DNA of 64,000 nt from Heterocephalus glaber (lineage: Eukaryota; Chordata; Mammalia; Rodentia; Bathyergidae), in NCBI RefSeq assembly GCF_000247695.1, contig NW_004624781.1, forward strand, positions 14,322,241-14,386,240, read 5' to 3'. A program made the position numbers and the translations under genes. Below, in pieces: positions 11,550 to 24,475 of the stretch (its first letter is position 1; each line of letters starts with the position of its first letter). Under the pieces are notes generated by a model. The model saw only the letters and a list, made by a program, of their open reading frames with translations. It ran no database searches and was not told the DNA's origin.

Positions 11550-11700
11550 GTGATTTGGTTTCGTTTTATTTTGAGACAGGATCTTGCTAGTCCGGGCTAG
11601 CCTGGAACTCACTATGTAGCCCAGGCTGGCCTCAAACTCCCAGCAATCCTCCTGCCTCGGCTTCCCAAGTGCTGGGATCACAGGCGTGTGCCACCAAGCT
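11550..11700 (-). mobile_element. B1 SINE
   Basis: Complete minus-strand B1 with the internal duplication ('tagcctggaactcactatg' then 'gcccaggctggcctcaaac'). Flanked by agtgatacttt (11,539-11,549) and agtaatacttt (11,701-11,711), a one-mismatch target duplication. Confidence 0.93.

Positions 11701-11986
11701 AGTAATACTTTGATACAGAGAAGACATAGGCAATATCACCATCCAACATGGCTTAACTTTGATAAATTTTAGTAAAATCCTTCAGAAGCTGTGGTTTAAC
11801 AAAAACAACTTGGTCTTTAGGGTACAGTAATAACTGTGTTCTCTAAGCTATTATAGTTTATTTTCAGGCTCATGCTAAAATACAAATATGACATATCTGT
11901 TACCTTGTCATTCTCAGGAAAATCTGATTTTCCCCATGGAATCTGACAGGACATAAACATGATAAGCTCCTCTTATTTTTCAAAAA

Positions 11987-12115
11987 GCCCAGGCATGGTG
12001 GTGCATGCCTATAATCTCAGTACTTGGGAGCCTGAGGCAGGAGAATCACCAGGAGTTCAAGGCCACAGAGTAAGAGCTGGTTTCAAAAAATTAAAAAACA
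12101 GAAAAATTTTAAAAA
11987..12115 (+). mobile_element. B1 SINE
   Basis: 'gcccaggcatggtggtgcat' and 'tgaggcaggagaatcaccag', then an A-rich tail. Confidence 0.9.

Positions 12116-12639
12116 TTAGTTTAAAGAATTGCATTTTTAGCTCTTTAGCAAAAGTGAAAAGAAGCTAAAGAAGCACAAACACAACACATTTCCCACAATG
12201 AAGAACACCCTCATGTCCCATGATAAAATTAGGGACAGGGGATTAGCATTTTGAAAAAGCAGTTCACTGGTTCTACTTACAGTTTTACTATGTAATAGTC
12301 TGTTTCACAGGTTTTAGCAAATAATAGAGCCTCAGATTTGAACTGAGTTTTCTCTCACTCTCAGTGGTTATTACTGAGCCCCTCCCCACACATACACGGA
12401 CAGGTGCACACCACGCAGCAGGGACAGGAATGCTGGCCTAGGAAGAGCGGAGGTGACAGCAAGCCTTTCTGACCACCCCGCCCTCCGTCTACCAGCCTAA
12501 CCATCGGCCCAGAGGGGAGTCAGGGAAAGACAGCAGCCATGTGCCAAGGCCCAGCCTCCCTCATTCAGGTTGGAAGCAGAAAGCCAGGAACAGGGAATAA
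12601 ACTCCTCGAGGAAAGGACCACAGCTTGCAGAGCAACCTC

Positions 12640-12790
12640 CGTGAGGCAGGTGCTGCTCTGTGAGCCTCGCCTGGGCTCACATGAAGTTTTCCCAACAACC
12701 TGGGAAGGTGAGAAAACTGACACAGGAATGAGCTGAAGAAACTTGGACAAGGCTATAAGACTAACAGAGGATGGCACTGGGTCCTGACGG
12640..12790 (+). repeat. MIR SINE remnant
   Basis: 'gaggcaggtgctgctctgtg', 'ggtgagaaaactgacacag' and 'gaaacttggacaaggctata' appear in MIR order. Confidence 0.5.

Positions 12791-15345
12791 GGTCTGGCCC
12801 CTCCACAGTGCTCCCTTGTCCACTTGAGGGACCCAGGTTCTTCCTGAGTACCACACAGCATGGCGCTGTCTGGAAGCGCTAAGTCCCACCGTCAGAACCC
12901 CGCCGTCCTACACACAGGACCCCCTGGGCTGGGGCTTGGGCCTTGAACCCTGGCAAGTGGACGGAACCCACCACCTGCCCAGCCCCCGAAAGACAAGGTT
13001 CTGACCGAGACCTCACCTGGCAAAGGCGCTCTGCAGGCAACTTCCGTCCACAGCTCCCTGCTGGCAGCTGAGTCTTTCCCACCAAATGTGGTTTTGATTG
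13101 GACCTGTTTCTCTACATTTTTCTCCAAAGAAAAATAACTCCCTGGTTAGACACAGAACCGCACAACCACACCTACTTTGTTTTATTAGCTTCCAATTTGC
13201 TTAAAAGCCCCAATAGTCCTGGGCCCGCTTGACAACTCCCTAAAGCTCCTCAGTCAACGGTCTCAGTGACCCGGGTGCCCCGCAAGCCCTTCCTTCCTCA
13301 CGCACCACACTAGCAGTGACCACTTCCTGTTGATTCTCCCCCTAGCCTCCCCCAGCTTCTCACCCCATACCTGCACCCTTATTCTGACACTGTAGAGATT
13401 CCCCGTGATCTTTCAAATGTGCCTGCTACATCTGTACTTCAGCTTAGCGTTCACTCGCTGGAGCTTTCCTGTCTTCAAATAAAAATACAAGCACCTTGGC
13501 ATGGTACTCAAGGCCTGACAATCCCCAGCGACACCGGGCTCCCTGGGCACTGTGGACCCACTCACGGGTCTCCTAAGCACTGCACTCCCTTGTTTTCTGA
13601 GCCTGCCTGGCCAGGCCTGCTCTTCCTCTTCGCAGGCCGGACTCCCCCCAACTCTCCCCTGGCCAGATTCCAAACCTTGGGTTTCCCACACACACACCAG
13701 GTGGCTGCATCCCTGGCACACACTGAGATTGGCCTCTTTGGGAGCCCTCATCCATCCCTGTACTGTCCAGTTTCCAGTGGTTCCCAGTGAGTGCACAGGG
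13801 GCCAAGGAATGAAGCCACAGGGCCATCCTGAAAGCGTGGCCCCTCATAACGAAGGACACTTCGAAGGTCTCTGGCAATTCTCACACTGACGGAGAGAAGT
13901 GGGCCGACATCCAGATGCTGCCCCAGGATGGCCCAAACCTTCCTTCCCCACTCCCGAGGGTCCCTAGAGAAGGGCCGAGCTAGGTACACTTTCAGTAAAG
14001 GGACAAGGGACAAGGGTCTCTATCAGAGGAAATGATTTCAGTGTAGGTGTCGGCCAGGGGTTCAGGGCCCAAGGAGACCTAACTGTTTCCTTTCAGCAAA
14101 ATAAACACAACAGGGTGTGGCCTGCTGTCTGCTGCTGCTGAGAGGCAGATTGCTTTCTTCTGGAACACCCCGCTGCTGTATGACTTCAGCGGATTCGGAT
14201 ATTTATTGGGTCACTCAGCTCCGTAATGTAATGTTCACCCCACCCTCACCTCCATATCCTCTGAAGACAATGAACAGAATGCTTTCTTCAATGCTTTCAG
14301 ACATGAAACAAACTATCAGAAACCCTTTTTCAAATTTAAGCTTTTTAAATATCAAGAGAAAGGATTTGGGTGTGGGGCAGCAAAAAGACTAAATATTATT
14401 TTAAATCTCATCCTACTCTTGGCCTATTGTTCACAATTATCTCTTTAAACATTGTGAGAGGGTGGTAAAAATAGAAGCAATTCAGAAAACAAAGCAGGTG
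14501 AGGAATCTCTTTTCTCATCATATTTGCTAAAAACAAAGGAAAAAGACCCACACATCAGGTTGCTATATGTTACAGCAAGTTGGTCAAGCTCGGAGTTCTC
14601 CCTGCTTTGAAGAGGTAGAAAACGATTCCGGAAGCCCAGCTCTGAGCACAGGGCTCAGTGACCACGTGGATTTCTGTCTGCAACAACCAGATGATTCCAC
14701 AGCTACCAGTTTTACCCCCATCAGAAAGAAAATTCACAAGACAGGCCAGCTTTCCTAGGGGCCTGTGAACATTCCAGCAATAACCCACAGTCATAAATCT
14801 AAGTTACTATGCCCAAACACTGCAAGCTGTAGGGTACTATTTCATAAGCACCCAATATTTTAATAAATGAATGCGAAAACCTTTTTTGGTTTTTCAGAAT
14901 GCGTTCAGAGCCCAACGCTACCAAGCACTCTGGGGCGTGAGTGCAATGCATTAGTAATTTTTTGGATTTTTGGAGCACTCCGATGTGAGTTTGGGTACTA
15001 CACCACCAACATGCTTGATGTTTCTAAACAGTTTTGAAGTGAAGATACCCCTGAGCCAGGCAAGCATCTGGTTTCACCCCAAGAGTCAGTTTCCCTCGTC
15101 AGGAACATCCTGCTCTCCCTGTGCTATGCACTGGCTACAGAAGAAACCCCAGGGAAGTCCTGGGCTGAGTCACTGGTCAGCACCCCATCAGAGTGACCCC
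15201 TCAGGATGGCCCCAAAGCCACTCTGGGCTGCCCGTCCCCTGCTCCTTCTCGGGGAGCACACTCCCTCCCCCTCTCCATCGCTCTGCTGTGTCCCCAGGAC
15301 ACACGAAGCCTCACACCCCATGCCTAAGCGCCCTCCCTGCACCTG
12791..15345. other. Unique noncoding stretch
   Basis: Moderately GC-rich. Several overlapping frames of 100-154 codons on both strands show no domain or sensible exon boundaries. 13,190-13,420 may be a decayed L2. No gene is called. Confidence 0.4.

Positions 15346-15349
15346 TGCC

Positions 15350-15620
15350 CCCCAACCCAGCCAAGCTTTGTGCAAGGCCAGCTTCTCCTTGCTTATCAGA
15401 GAAAGTTCCTGCCTATCCATAAAGAAGGCCTTTCCCATGCACTCACAGTCCACCTTATCTTGCCACACTGTCCCTCCCAGCTTGTCAGCTCCTGATGTGC
15501 CTTTATCTGCTGCGTTTATCAGCATCTCTCCCCACTGGATGTAAGCTGTCAGGAGCAGTAACTGGGGTTCTGGCTTTGCCGATATCCTTTGACATCTTTC
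15601 TGTGTCTTCTTAGAGCCCTA
15350..15620 (+). repeat. L2 LINE 3'-end fragment
   Basis: Typical L2 tail with C/T-rich text followed by 'ctccccactggatgtaagct' and 'gtcaggagcagtaactgggg'. Boundaries approximate. Confidence 0.45.

Positions 15621-16043
15621 GAAACAGGGACAGAGTGGGGCTGCAGGAGGGAAAGACCTGGGAGCACAGGAGGGTCCTATTAATGAGCAGCCTTCTAGGG
15701 GCCCAGCCTCCCACTCCTAGACCTCAGCAGGAAGATGCTGGAAGAGAGTCTTAACAAAGGGCAGGAAACCAAAGGTCACAGCTCCAAAAGCAAAAGCTTC
15801 ACCTCAGGGTGACCCAGAATCAACAGGAGGGATGAGACACGCAGCCAGCGGGAAGAGAAAGTTTCCGGCGGCCCAGACAAGGAGCAGCGGTAGGGCTGTG
15901 TCACTGTGCACAATGGGGGAAATACATTGGGAAAGGGAAACAGGAGGCTTCATTTTGATACCTAATTGCACATAGCACTTTCCAGTTTAGAAAGAACCAG
16001 CACAAATGTGACTGCACTGGCTCACATAAAAAGAGTGAGAGAG

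Positions 16044-16166
16044 ACAGGTGTGGTGGCACACACCTGTAATCCTGGCACTTGGGAGGCTGAGGCAGGAGGA
16101 TCACCATGAGTTCAAGGCCAGCCTGGACTACATAGCAAGACCTTGTCTCAAAAGAAAAAAAAAAAA
16044..16166 (+). mobile_element. B1 SINE
   Basis: 'gacaggtgtggtggcacaca', 'gaggctgaggcaggaggatc' and 'aggccagcctggactacata', then an A tail. Close to consensus. Confidence 0.93.

Positions 16167-16197
16167 GCAAGATGGTCAATCTAGTGACTAGCACCTC

Positions 16198-16300
16198 CTT
16201 TTATAGGTAAGGAATTGAGGCTGAAAAAGGAAAAGTGATTTCTTGCTCCGATCACATAGGAAGCAAGCAACAGGGCTGAACTTCAGGGTCCCATGGCTAC
16198..16300 (+). repeat. MIR SINE remnant
   Basis: 'ggtaaggaattgaggctgaa' and 'gatcacataggaagcaagca' match the MIR 3' half. Confidence 0.5.

Positions 16301-16800
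16301 AAGCATGCCCAGCCCTTTTGACCCCCAGCTTCAAATGAACTTAATTCCTGAGTCCTCTCCAGCTGCAGTTAGCAAGACTTTGTCCATGTTGTCCACCGTC
16401 TTTACAGAAGCAGGCTGCCCCTCCTGGGCTTCTCCAGGGACTCATCCCCTGGCCTCCCCTGGAAGAAATCCACTGCCCTGCAAGCCTTCCTGGGGTGCTT
16501 AAAAGCTGGAGTGCCTTGGCAGAGGTCACACCCAAGTCCTTAAAACAAGTTTCCCCCTTGGCTCCAAAGAGCACAGCCGGGTCCACTGCAGAACTGCCAC
16601 TGGGAACATTTTTTATTTGAAAATGGACCCTTTGCAAAACTGACTGCTGTAAGGACCCGTATTTTTCAATAACCTTCTTCCAAATGTCATCACCTTTTCA
16701 TAGAAATCTGGGTTGCAGAAAATCCTGACAAGTCCCTGCATTCTTCACTTGAAAACACCATACATTCTGATAAAGAAGAAAAAACCCTCAGCGTTTGTAA
16301..16800. other. Unique noncoding stretch
   Basis: No recognised gene or repeat. Confidence 0.4.

Positions 16801-16815
16801 ATCCAGGAAGATGCT

Positions 16816-16899
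16816 GGGCTGCAGATTTGGCTCAGTGGCACTGCGCCTACCTTGTAAAGCTCAAGGTCCTGAGTTCAATCCCTGCTACTGGAAAAAAAA
16816..16899 (+). mobile_element. ID SINE with 15-bp target duplication
   Basis: 'gatttggctcagtggcactg' (A box), 'gagttcaatccctgctactg' (B box), A9 tail. The 15-bp sequence atccaggaagatgct at 16,801-16,815 is repeated at 16,900-16,914. Confidence 0.95.

Positions 16900-16914
16900 A
16901 TCCAGGAAGATGCT

Positions 16915-18595
16915 CCAGAGGGTGCGAAATCTAAGGGGAGAGTGCTTTGCTGTGGTATCTGGGGAGAGCCAAACTGGATCCTTTCAAACTCAGCGGGGAG
17001 AGGGGTGGCAGGAGCTCAGCTGCTTTCCTGGAACTGCTGCGGGCACCCAGGACAAGGGACTTTCGGGTAGGCCTGGTAGTCAGAACAAGCACAGGGGAGA
17101 GGCGGAGAAGGATGGGATGCTTCCAGCAGCTTGAATCACCACCTCCAGCAGGCAGCCGAGGCTGACCACAGAGGAATGGCCTGGGTGCTCCCTGGGCAGT
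17201 AGACATGGCCCAGTGGCCTTAGCAGGGGACATAGAGGTCACCCGTCCCTGGGGCTGGGCCTGGTCTGCACAATGTCACCTGAAGTCATTCTGGACAGAGC
17301 ATCTGCCAGCCTGGCTCAAGCCACCCAGATGCTGCCTTTCAAGAACTTCGTATTTCTCTAATTATTTCCAGGAGAAGCAAATAGTCTAGAGCCACTGGGG
17401 TTTGAAGTGGAGTTGGCTTTTCCCACAGACAGCTGCGGCTCAGCCTCCACCCTTGGGTCCCAGGGGCGCACAGTGGGTGGCTGTCCTCATCCTTCCCAGT
17501 CACTAAAATCTGTTTTGAAATAGTGCCTGGGCAAAGCCAAGAATTCATTTGCCTCCCAGCTTTTGCTTTTGGGGATTTTTGTTTTTTAAACCTTCAGCTT
17601 TATCCTTTAAAGAAATACAGGGTTAAAGGAGAAAGCACTCCTAATATACTCCCGAGCCTGCAATAACAACAGCACTTTCTTCAGAGCACAGTTTTGGCCT
17701 AAAAGCTTCCAGGAAACCAGAGCCAGGCCCAGCCTGGCTGACAAATCTCAGCAGGAATTGGAGCAGCCTGGTGTGGCCAGGACCAGCTCAGAGGGAGGAA
17801 ACTCCCACCTCTTAGATTTTCATTTGAAATGGACTTAAAGCAAAAAGGGGAGAGATCAGAACATCAGAAGTCTTTGAACTCTCCACCTGTGCTGTACGGT
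17901 ATTTAACTTGCCAATCACCAACAAGTAACCCTAACCCTCAAGACAGTATGGAAGGCGCTAAGAAATCAATCAATACCAATGTGTATCCATTAGGAAAACC
18001 CAAAATAACTTTGGTTTAACCAGTAAGAAAGAAGTGGTAGTGGACAAGGGTGGGTTTCACAGCCCCATAGTCTTCAGGCATCCAGGCTCCGCTTTCCTAT
18101 GAGGTCCACTCACTCAGAGCCTAGCTTCCATCTCCATGGCTACCTCGCCATCCAAGATGGCTGCTGGGCTTTAGCCATCTTGCTTATGTCCTTAGCAGAG
18201 GACAGAGGAAAAGCAAAAAGGGTACCCTGTACATGCAAATTGTCCAGAGAAATTTCTCACAGGCCACACATAACATTTTGAATTTCACTGAAGTGAGCTG
18301 AAGTCCCTGTCCCACAGCCAGTGAACGGGGACCCAGGAAACATATTGCACACCTTCAAATAACCAGGCTGTGGCAGCTGAGGAGAGAGAACAGACACTGG
18401 ATATATAACATTCTGCCTCTGCCACAGAATGCAGAGCGAGAGAATTTGAGGATAAGCCATTCTGGGGCCCTACTAAGTTTAAGAGCTGGTAGTAGAAGAA
18501 TAGAAATGTAGGGATGGGAGCTCAAGTGACCCTGCTCTTCGGGGGCAAAAGAAAACTTCATTGAGTTGAAGGTATTATGAACAAGTACTGTAAAG
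16915..18595. other. Unique noncoding stretch
   Basis: No recognised gene. A chance 'taaccctaaccct' occurs near 17,926. Confidence 0.4.

Positions 18596-18598
18596 AAA

Positions 18599-18625
18599 CC
18601 AATTGAATTGAATTGAATTGAATTT
18599..18625. repeat. (GAATT)n microsatellite
   Basis: About five tandem GAATT/AATTG units. Confidence 0.9.

Positions 18626-18790
18626 ATTTCATGAAACATTAAAGCTGGTAAGGAAATTTCTTGAGCACTCTAGACCCACAACTCCATCAGAATCATGAAG
18701 GAGCTTTCTAAAAATACACGTCTGAAATTCGCTTTTAGTAATTTTGATTGATGGTTTGGGCTTCGGGCCTTAATTTTGATATTAAAAACA

Positions 18791-18944
18791 ATCAGGCATG
18801 GTGGCACAGATGCCTATAATCCCAGCACTTGAGAGGCTGAGGCAGGGGGATCGCAACAAGTTCGAGGCCAGCCTGGGCTACATAGTGAGACCCTGTCTCA
18901 AATAAAAAAACAAATAAAAAAACAAAAATAGATAAATAAATAAA
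18791..18944 (+). mobile_element. B1 SINE
   Basis: 'atcaggcatggtggcacaga' and 'tgggctacatagtgagaccc', then a long tail of AAAT/AAAC units. Confidence 0.92.

Positions 18945-19749
18945 GCAGTGACTTCATCCTTTTCAAATCTGACTGGGGTCCCTACATACTGTCAGGGGAG
19001 CCAGGACTGGCCTACAGTTCTCACTCATAACCCAGACCTCTGTCCGGGAAATCACCACCAGGCTGCCAAACAAAGATCCGAGCTACCCCACAACCCCACC
19101 CACCCCAGGCTTTCAGCAGGAGATTCCTAAGTCTGCATCTGAACAAAATCTCTTCCACAAGGAGTCTCAAAGACAGGCAGGGCCCACCATCAGCTGGAAG
19201 AGGCCACATTCTCTTCTCTTCTTTGCTACCCAGCAGGGAGGCTCTGGATGCTGGATACACGACCTCCTTCCCCTCGTGGCATCCCAGTTACTTATTAAAC
19301 CTCACGAAATGTAAATGATACATAAACCGCTGTTGTGCTGTGCTGTGTAAGGAATAATGAGAAGGAAAAAGCATGTCTGTGTTTAGTACCAGTGCAGTTC
19401 TTTCCAAGTATTTTTGATCTAAGGGTGGTTGAATCCGAGGTTACAGAATCTTGAGATTTAGAGCACTTTCTGTAGATGCAATAAAACAGAAGTGTGAGCT
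19501 GCTATAGAAGGAAGTGAGGTGTCAGTGACAGAAGATGACAGAGGTACCACAAAAGCAGCTGTGAGAATTACAAGCATAGACACTCCCACATCTGTGTAGC
19601 ATAGGCACAAGAAGACTCCCACACCAAGGACCATTAAGGATCTCTCTGAGAAATAAGTAAGATTCATAAATTTTATTTCATGCCTAGATTTTAGTAATTC
19701 AGGGAAATGTAACCATATTAATTTTTCAATTACAAAGCTCAGTGTTAAA
18945..19749. other. Unique noncoding stretch
   Basis: No recognised gene or repeat. Confidence 0.4.

Positions 19750-19855
19750 CAAGGCATAGTGACACAGACCTACAATCCCAGCCACTTGGGAGGCTAAGGC
19801 AGGAGGATCCAAGTTTGAGGTCAGTCTGGGCAACTTAGTGAGACCTCATTTGAAG
19750..19855 (+). mobile_element. B1 SINE, directly beside an LTR
   Basis: 'acaaggcatagtgacacaga' and 'aggctaaggcaggaggatcc'. It is followed by 'gggctggggg', which may be the first bases of an ID half of a composite, cut by the LTR at 19,865. 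Confidence 0.85.

Positions 19856-19864
19856 GGCTGGGGG

Positions 19865-20267
19865 TGTGCCTTAGCTATTTTCTTATTGCTGATACAAAAT
19901 ACCCAAAAGCCACAAGTTAAAGGAGAAAAGGTTTATTATAGCTCACAGTTTGAAGAGGTTCCAGTCCACAGTCAGTTGGCTCTAAGGCAGGGCAGCATGG
20001 CAGAGGAGAAACAATCCACAGCAGGGCAGGCAGGAGGCAGGAAGCAGTGAATTTTCCTTTCTCTTTTTATTCCATTCAGGCTACAAGCCTATTGGTTGGT
20101 GTCACCCACACCCAGAGTGGGCCTGCCCATCATCCACACCCAGAACCATGCTAAACCAATCAGTAGATTAATCCAATTATCACACACCCATTATCCAGCC
20201 ACCTCCCAAAAGCCCCACCTATGAATGCCAGAGGCTTTGAGGGGAGAGCTAGATACAAGCCATAACA
19865..20267 (-). mobile_element. Solo LTR, MaLR-like (ERVL class)
   Basis: About 400 bp, TG...CA bounded. Read on the minus strand it has the family start 'tgttatggcttgtatctag', a polyadenylation signal in 'gctataataaaccttttctc' and the family end 'attttgtatcagcaataag'. 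Same family as 30,183-30,581, 55,443-55,860 and 62,810-63,194. No internal sequence adjoins it. Confidence 0.75.

Positions 20268-21420
20268 GGGAGATAAGTAAATAAATATTAAAAGCTCAAT
20301 GTTTAATCTTACTATTTCAAAAGCTTTGGAAATCAGGAAAATGAAATCAGGAATATGAAATATCTAATTGCCCAACATGCTCTATAATTAAGCTATTATT
20401 TTTTATATTGAATAAAGTTTTGTGAATTCTTATATTTTTAAAAGCCATTGGATTAAATATTCCTAATTCCCAAAAGAAATTCCTCCCATGCCCAAATTAA
20501 TTCTCACTCTAGAGAACCTTGCCCTAGGTCAGTCCATCGTCCTCCACAGGAGTCGATGCTTTCTGCTCCTCGGACAAGACCAGGGGACCCCCACCCGAAG
20601 TTCGAGAAAGCACAGGATAAAGTCAGGACTGTAGAGCTGTTCTCTATTTTCTTCCCCACAGGATTTTACTGGCAGCAAAATCCCAGTTCTCCAGAAGATG
20701 AAGCCTGATTTCAAAGAACAAAGTTCTACTTCCCAAAAATTAACCAGCTAGAATTTTAGCAGATAATGCAATTTACCCAAATATAATTAGGATTTCAGGT
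20801 TAAATTCAATATTCAGCAACAACAAAAGCTTGGGTTGAATGCACTTGAAAGAAACAGAGAGCAACTGTTTAAAAGAAGAGGTCTGTGTACCAAGTCACGA
20901 AGGCTTCCCATCTCCACCAGGTGCTAAGGTTCTAGTGAGCGGGGAAGGAGGTGTGGGGCACACGGACCTTTGGACTGAGCAAACAACCTCTAGGTCATGG
21001 GATGCCAGCCTGCTTTGCCAACATGCTCAGGTTTGAGGCTTCTGAAGCAAGGGGGATTTCTCAAACCTGCTTCATCCTGTGGCTTCCCTGAAAGGACACC
21101 ATCCCAGGCCCCTGAGGAGCTGACCTCGCACTCACAGCAGCAGGTGCTGGGCATGGCAGGCATGCAGAAGTAGTGTCCCTTCCCCTTCCCTCTTCCTCCA
21201 AACACAACCCGAAAACGACCATAGTAGGCAAACCTATAATGTCCTCTGTCTTTATCACTGTACTTGCAGTTTGCTGCTCTCCTGTTTCATTATATGGGCA
21301 TCCAAGTCACCCCTTCCACAGTCTTCTGCTTGCAGGAGACAACCCTAAATTTGTGTTTAAAAAATAAAAAAGGCACAAAACATACATATCCATATATGGG
21401 AGGGAGAAGAGAAAATACAC
20268..21420. other. Unique noncoding stretch
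   Basis: AT-rich to 20,470, then mixed. No gene recognised. Confidence 0.4.

Positions 21421-21512
21421 CTGATATGGTTTGGGTCTAGATGCCTCCCCTCAAAGCCTCATGTGGTCATAGGTGGCCTTTTCAGAGGTGGCTCAATCCA
21501 CGCTTTCATGAC
21421..21512 (+). mobile_element. LTR fragment (5' end), MaLR-like
   Basis: 'tgatatggtttgggtctaga' and 'cctcaaagcctcatgtggtc' match the first 90 bases of the LTR family above. The rest is missing. Confidence 0.6.

Positions 21513-21528
21513 TTTAGAAATATGGTCA

Positions 21529-21653
21529 TGCTGGGTGTGGTGGCACACACCTTTAATCCCAGCATTCAGGAGACTGAGGCAGGAGGATTACCTGGAGTTT
21601 GAGGCCAGCCTGGGCTACATTGTGAAACCCTGTCTCGAAAAAAAAAAAAAAAA
21529..21653 (+). mobile_element. B1 SINE
   Basis: 'gctgggtgtggtggcacaca', 'gcctgggctacattgtgaaa', A15 tail. 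Near consensus. Confidence 0.93.

Positions 21654-22075
21654 GTCATAAAATATTCTCCAAAATAATGTACGTTAAAGCATATACATTT
21701 TGAAGTCATGGCAAAAATAACTTCTTAATTCATGGTATATATGTTTAGTAAGTAGGTCACAGCCAGCAATGTATTCTCTCATTTTCTTCCTCATGCAGGA
21801 AAGATGTGTTCAGATGACTCATTTAAGTGGCAGAAGTATAAATTGTCAGATGAAGAGAAATAATATAGTGGGGAATAAGGGTACAGACTTCTCTCTTGCA
21901 CCTCAGCTAGGGGAGCTCTGCTCCCTCCCTCCTTCCTCGACAAGGACAATAGGTTCCATGGTGCCTTTAGAGAAAGATTTTCAGCCAGACTGTCTCTCTT
22001 CCCCAAGGAAGCCACACTCTGTGCCATATGATGGCTCCTTCCTTGCATTCCTAGGAGTCACAAGAATATGGCCAT

Positions 22076-22208
22076 GGCTAGGCATGGTGGTACACACCCT
22101 ATAACCTGAGCACTTGGGAAGCTGAGTCAAGGGGATAGCAGTGAGTTCAAGGCCAGCCTGGAATACATAGCAAGATGCTGTCTCAAAAACAAAAAAACAA
22201 ATAAAAAT
22076..22208 (+). 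mobile_element. B1 SINE with 12-bp target duplication
   Basis: 'ggctaggcatggtggtacac' and an AAAC-rich tail. gaatatggccat at 22,064-22,075 is repeated at 22,209-22,220. Confidence 0.94.

Positions 22209-22220
22209 GAATATGGCCAT

Positions 22221-22980
22221 AGCTAAGAACTGAGCCCATGTCCCAGAGTCTGACTTCTTCCTGAAAGACTTTAAGGACTGCTGCTTGAGAACCATGAACT
22301 GAAGCAGACAGCCCAGTCCTCTGACAGTGTCTCTATCCACAGATTCTACCTCAGACCAACACTCTGCAATCTCTGGGCCCTTCTGCAAGTTGCCTCACTC
22401 ATTCTTCACATCCAGTGTCCACCACAGAGCCCCTGTGCACTCACTAGAAGTTTAAAAGGACCCCACCATGGCTATGCAGAGTCTGCTCCAAACAATCCCA
22501 AGGGCTGATCCCAGAGCACAGGATCTCATGCTGCAGGGCCAGAAGCGCAGACTGGTGTGAACCCAGCAATTCAGATGAAGAACTGCAGGCACACACCAGG
22601 TGTGTACAAGGACACGACACTATGAATAAGAACCAAGAGCTGCAAACAAACCAGAAGCCCACAAGCAGAACAGACCAGTCACTGAAGCACACAGATTCGA
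22701 CGAAATGTAAGAGGAGAGCAACGAATTTGGCAATGAGAAAGAACAAAATATTGCTCCAGGTGAATTCATGGAGGAATTTCACAAGCCCAGTACAAAGCAA
22801 AAAAGAGAAAAAAGCCATATGGCATGAATGACTTCACGTTTCATGAAGATCAAGTACTGTACGGCCCAAACCTACTTGTGGCCATTGAGCAGCGGTTCCC
22901 TTCACTGAGGAATCATGACCGGGAAGGGGCCCAAGGGAATGGGTGGCAGAGTCTGTCAAACTCAAGGTTTGTGTTTTCCA
22221..22980. other. Unique noncoding stretch
   Basis: No recognised gene or repeat. Confidence 0.4.

Positions 22981-22984
22981 CAGA

Positions 22985-23180
22985 AGAAAAAAATCTGGAT
23001 TTGTTCCTTGGCTCTAACCACTTACTAGGATTATGGCCCCAAGGGAATGTCTTAATCTCTTTAAGCTTCAGTTTCTACACCTGGAAAAGAAGGCAAAAAC
23101 ATCACCTGCTCCGGGGGACTGTGAGGAGAATTAAATTAGGTACAGAAAGTGCTAGGACGCAGTGTCCAGCATGCATCGGC
22985..23180 (-). repeat. 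MIR SINE remnant
   Basis: Antisense MIR landmarks: 'tgtcttaatctctttaagct', 'tcagtttctacacctggaaa', 'gtgaggagaattaaattagg' and 'agaaagtgctaggacgcagt'. Confidence 0.65.

Positions 23181-23694
23181 GCGGGGTACATAAACTACGC
23201 AATAGCAGCAGCAAACGTCTACTGCGGCTGAGCTGGTGCCAGGATCTGTTGTAACACTTAAGCTCCTAATTACATCGAGATCCTGTCCCCCCAGCCCCAG
23301 CTCTTATCTACGACTCCAGGCCAGAAGCAAGGTCTGCAACCTGGGCAGCTGTGCAGGAGCGAGGGGACTCACCCCAGATTGCTGACACCAACTTTCCAGA
23401 GAAAGGAAACCAGCCGGGGCCACATATCAGGACTAATCGCAACTGAAGAGGAGAGCGACTTCTGTCTCAGAAAGCAGTGGCTGCATTTTGCAGGAATAGA
23501 AAGAATATTTCATTCCGGTGGAATAATTCATTTGAAACTGAGGAGTCATTTAGGTGCCAAAAAAGCTCATCTTTCTTCCCTAAGGAAGGAGAAGAGACAG
23601 CAAACTCTGTTAAAAGTGTTTCATGCTGACTAGCTAAATTTACTGTCCTTAATGTATTTCAGAGTTACAACTACAAAAAAAAAAACAAAGGAAC

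Positions 23695-23855
23695 TTTTTT
23701 TGTTTTGTTTTGTTTTTTGAAACAGAGTCTTGCTATATACTTCAGGCTGGACTTGAACTCACTATGTAGCCGAGGCTGGCCTCGAACTCGAAGCGATCCT
23801 CCTGCCTCAGCCTCCTGAGTGCTAGGATCACAGGCATGTGCCACCACATCCGGCG
23695..23855 (-). mobile_element. B1 SINE
   Basis: Long T/GTTTT tail, then the duplicated segment ('caggctggacttgaactcac', 'gaggctggcctcgaactcga') and 'caggcatgtgccaccacatc'. Confidence 0.93.

Positions 23856-24059
23856 TACAATTTAAAAAAATTTAAAGCGTATGGTTGCTGAGAAAGCAAC
23901 TTAAAATAGTTATGCGAAAAAAGACTCAAATAGTATCAGATGACTGTCAACACCTGCATGGTGGGCTCCAATTTACAAGATTCACCTATAGGTCTAGGAA
24001 CAACTCACTTCTGGTAACTTTTCGCTTCAACTGAGAAAAGGTAACTGCAGAGGTTTGAT

Positions 24060-24215
24060 CGAAGCCCCACTGTCTCCTACTTGTATCTTGGGATAAAATC
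24101 TCTCCATACCTCAGTTCCATCAGTAAAATAGTATAATAATCAGATTATTATGAGAACAAAATAAGTTAATACATGTTAAGTACTTAGAACACTGCCACGC
24201 TTGGTAAGAAATGTT
24060..24215 (-). repeat. MIR SINE remnant
   Basis: 'acctcagttccatcagtaaa', 'agttaatacatgttaagtac' and 'ttagaacactgccacgcttg' in antisense MIR order. Confidence 0.65.

Positions 24216-24352
24216 AGAGTGATTAGTTTAATGCTTTCTGGTGTAGATGCAGCACTCACCTAAAATGACACAATCTAATCACAAAATTCACAGATTCAGT
24301 CTGACTATGAAAACCAGAGAAGACTGTGTGTACTAAGATGACATCAAGTGAA

Positions 24353-24475
24353 GCCGGGCATAGTGATGCATGCCTGTAATCCCAGCATTCCGGAGGCTGA
24401 GGCAGGAGGATTGCTGTGAGTTCAAGGACAGCCTGGGCTACACGGCAAGACCCTCTCTCAAAAACACACAACAAA
24353..24475 (+). mobile_element. B1 SINE
   Basis: 'gccgggcatagtgatgcatg', 'gaggctgaggcaggaggatt' and 'agcctgggctacacggcaag'. 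Confidence 0.92.

Noticed and set aside
17926..17938. Short telomere-like taaccctaaccct
   Set aside because: Only two hexamers; expected by chance over 64 kb.
18660..18730. Possible MER5A-like fragment ('catcagaatcatgaaggagc')
   Set aside because: Too short and diverged to support separately.
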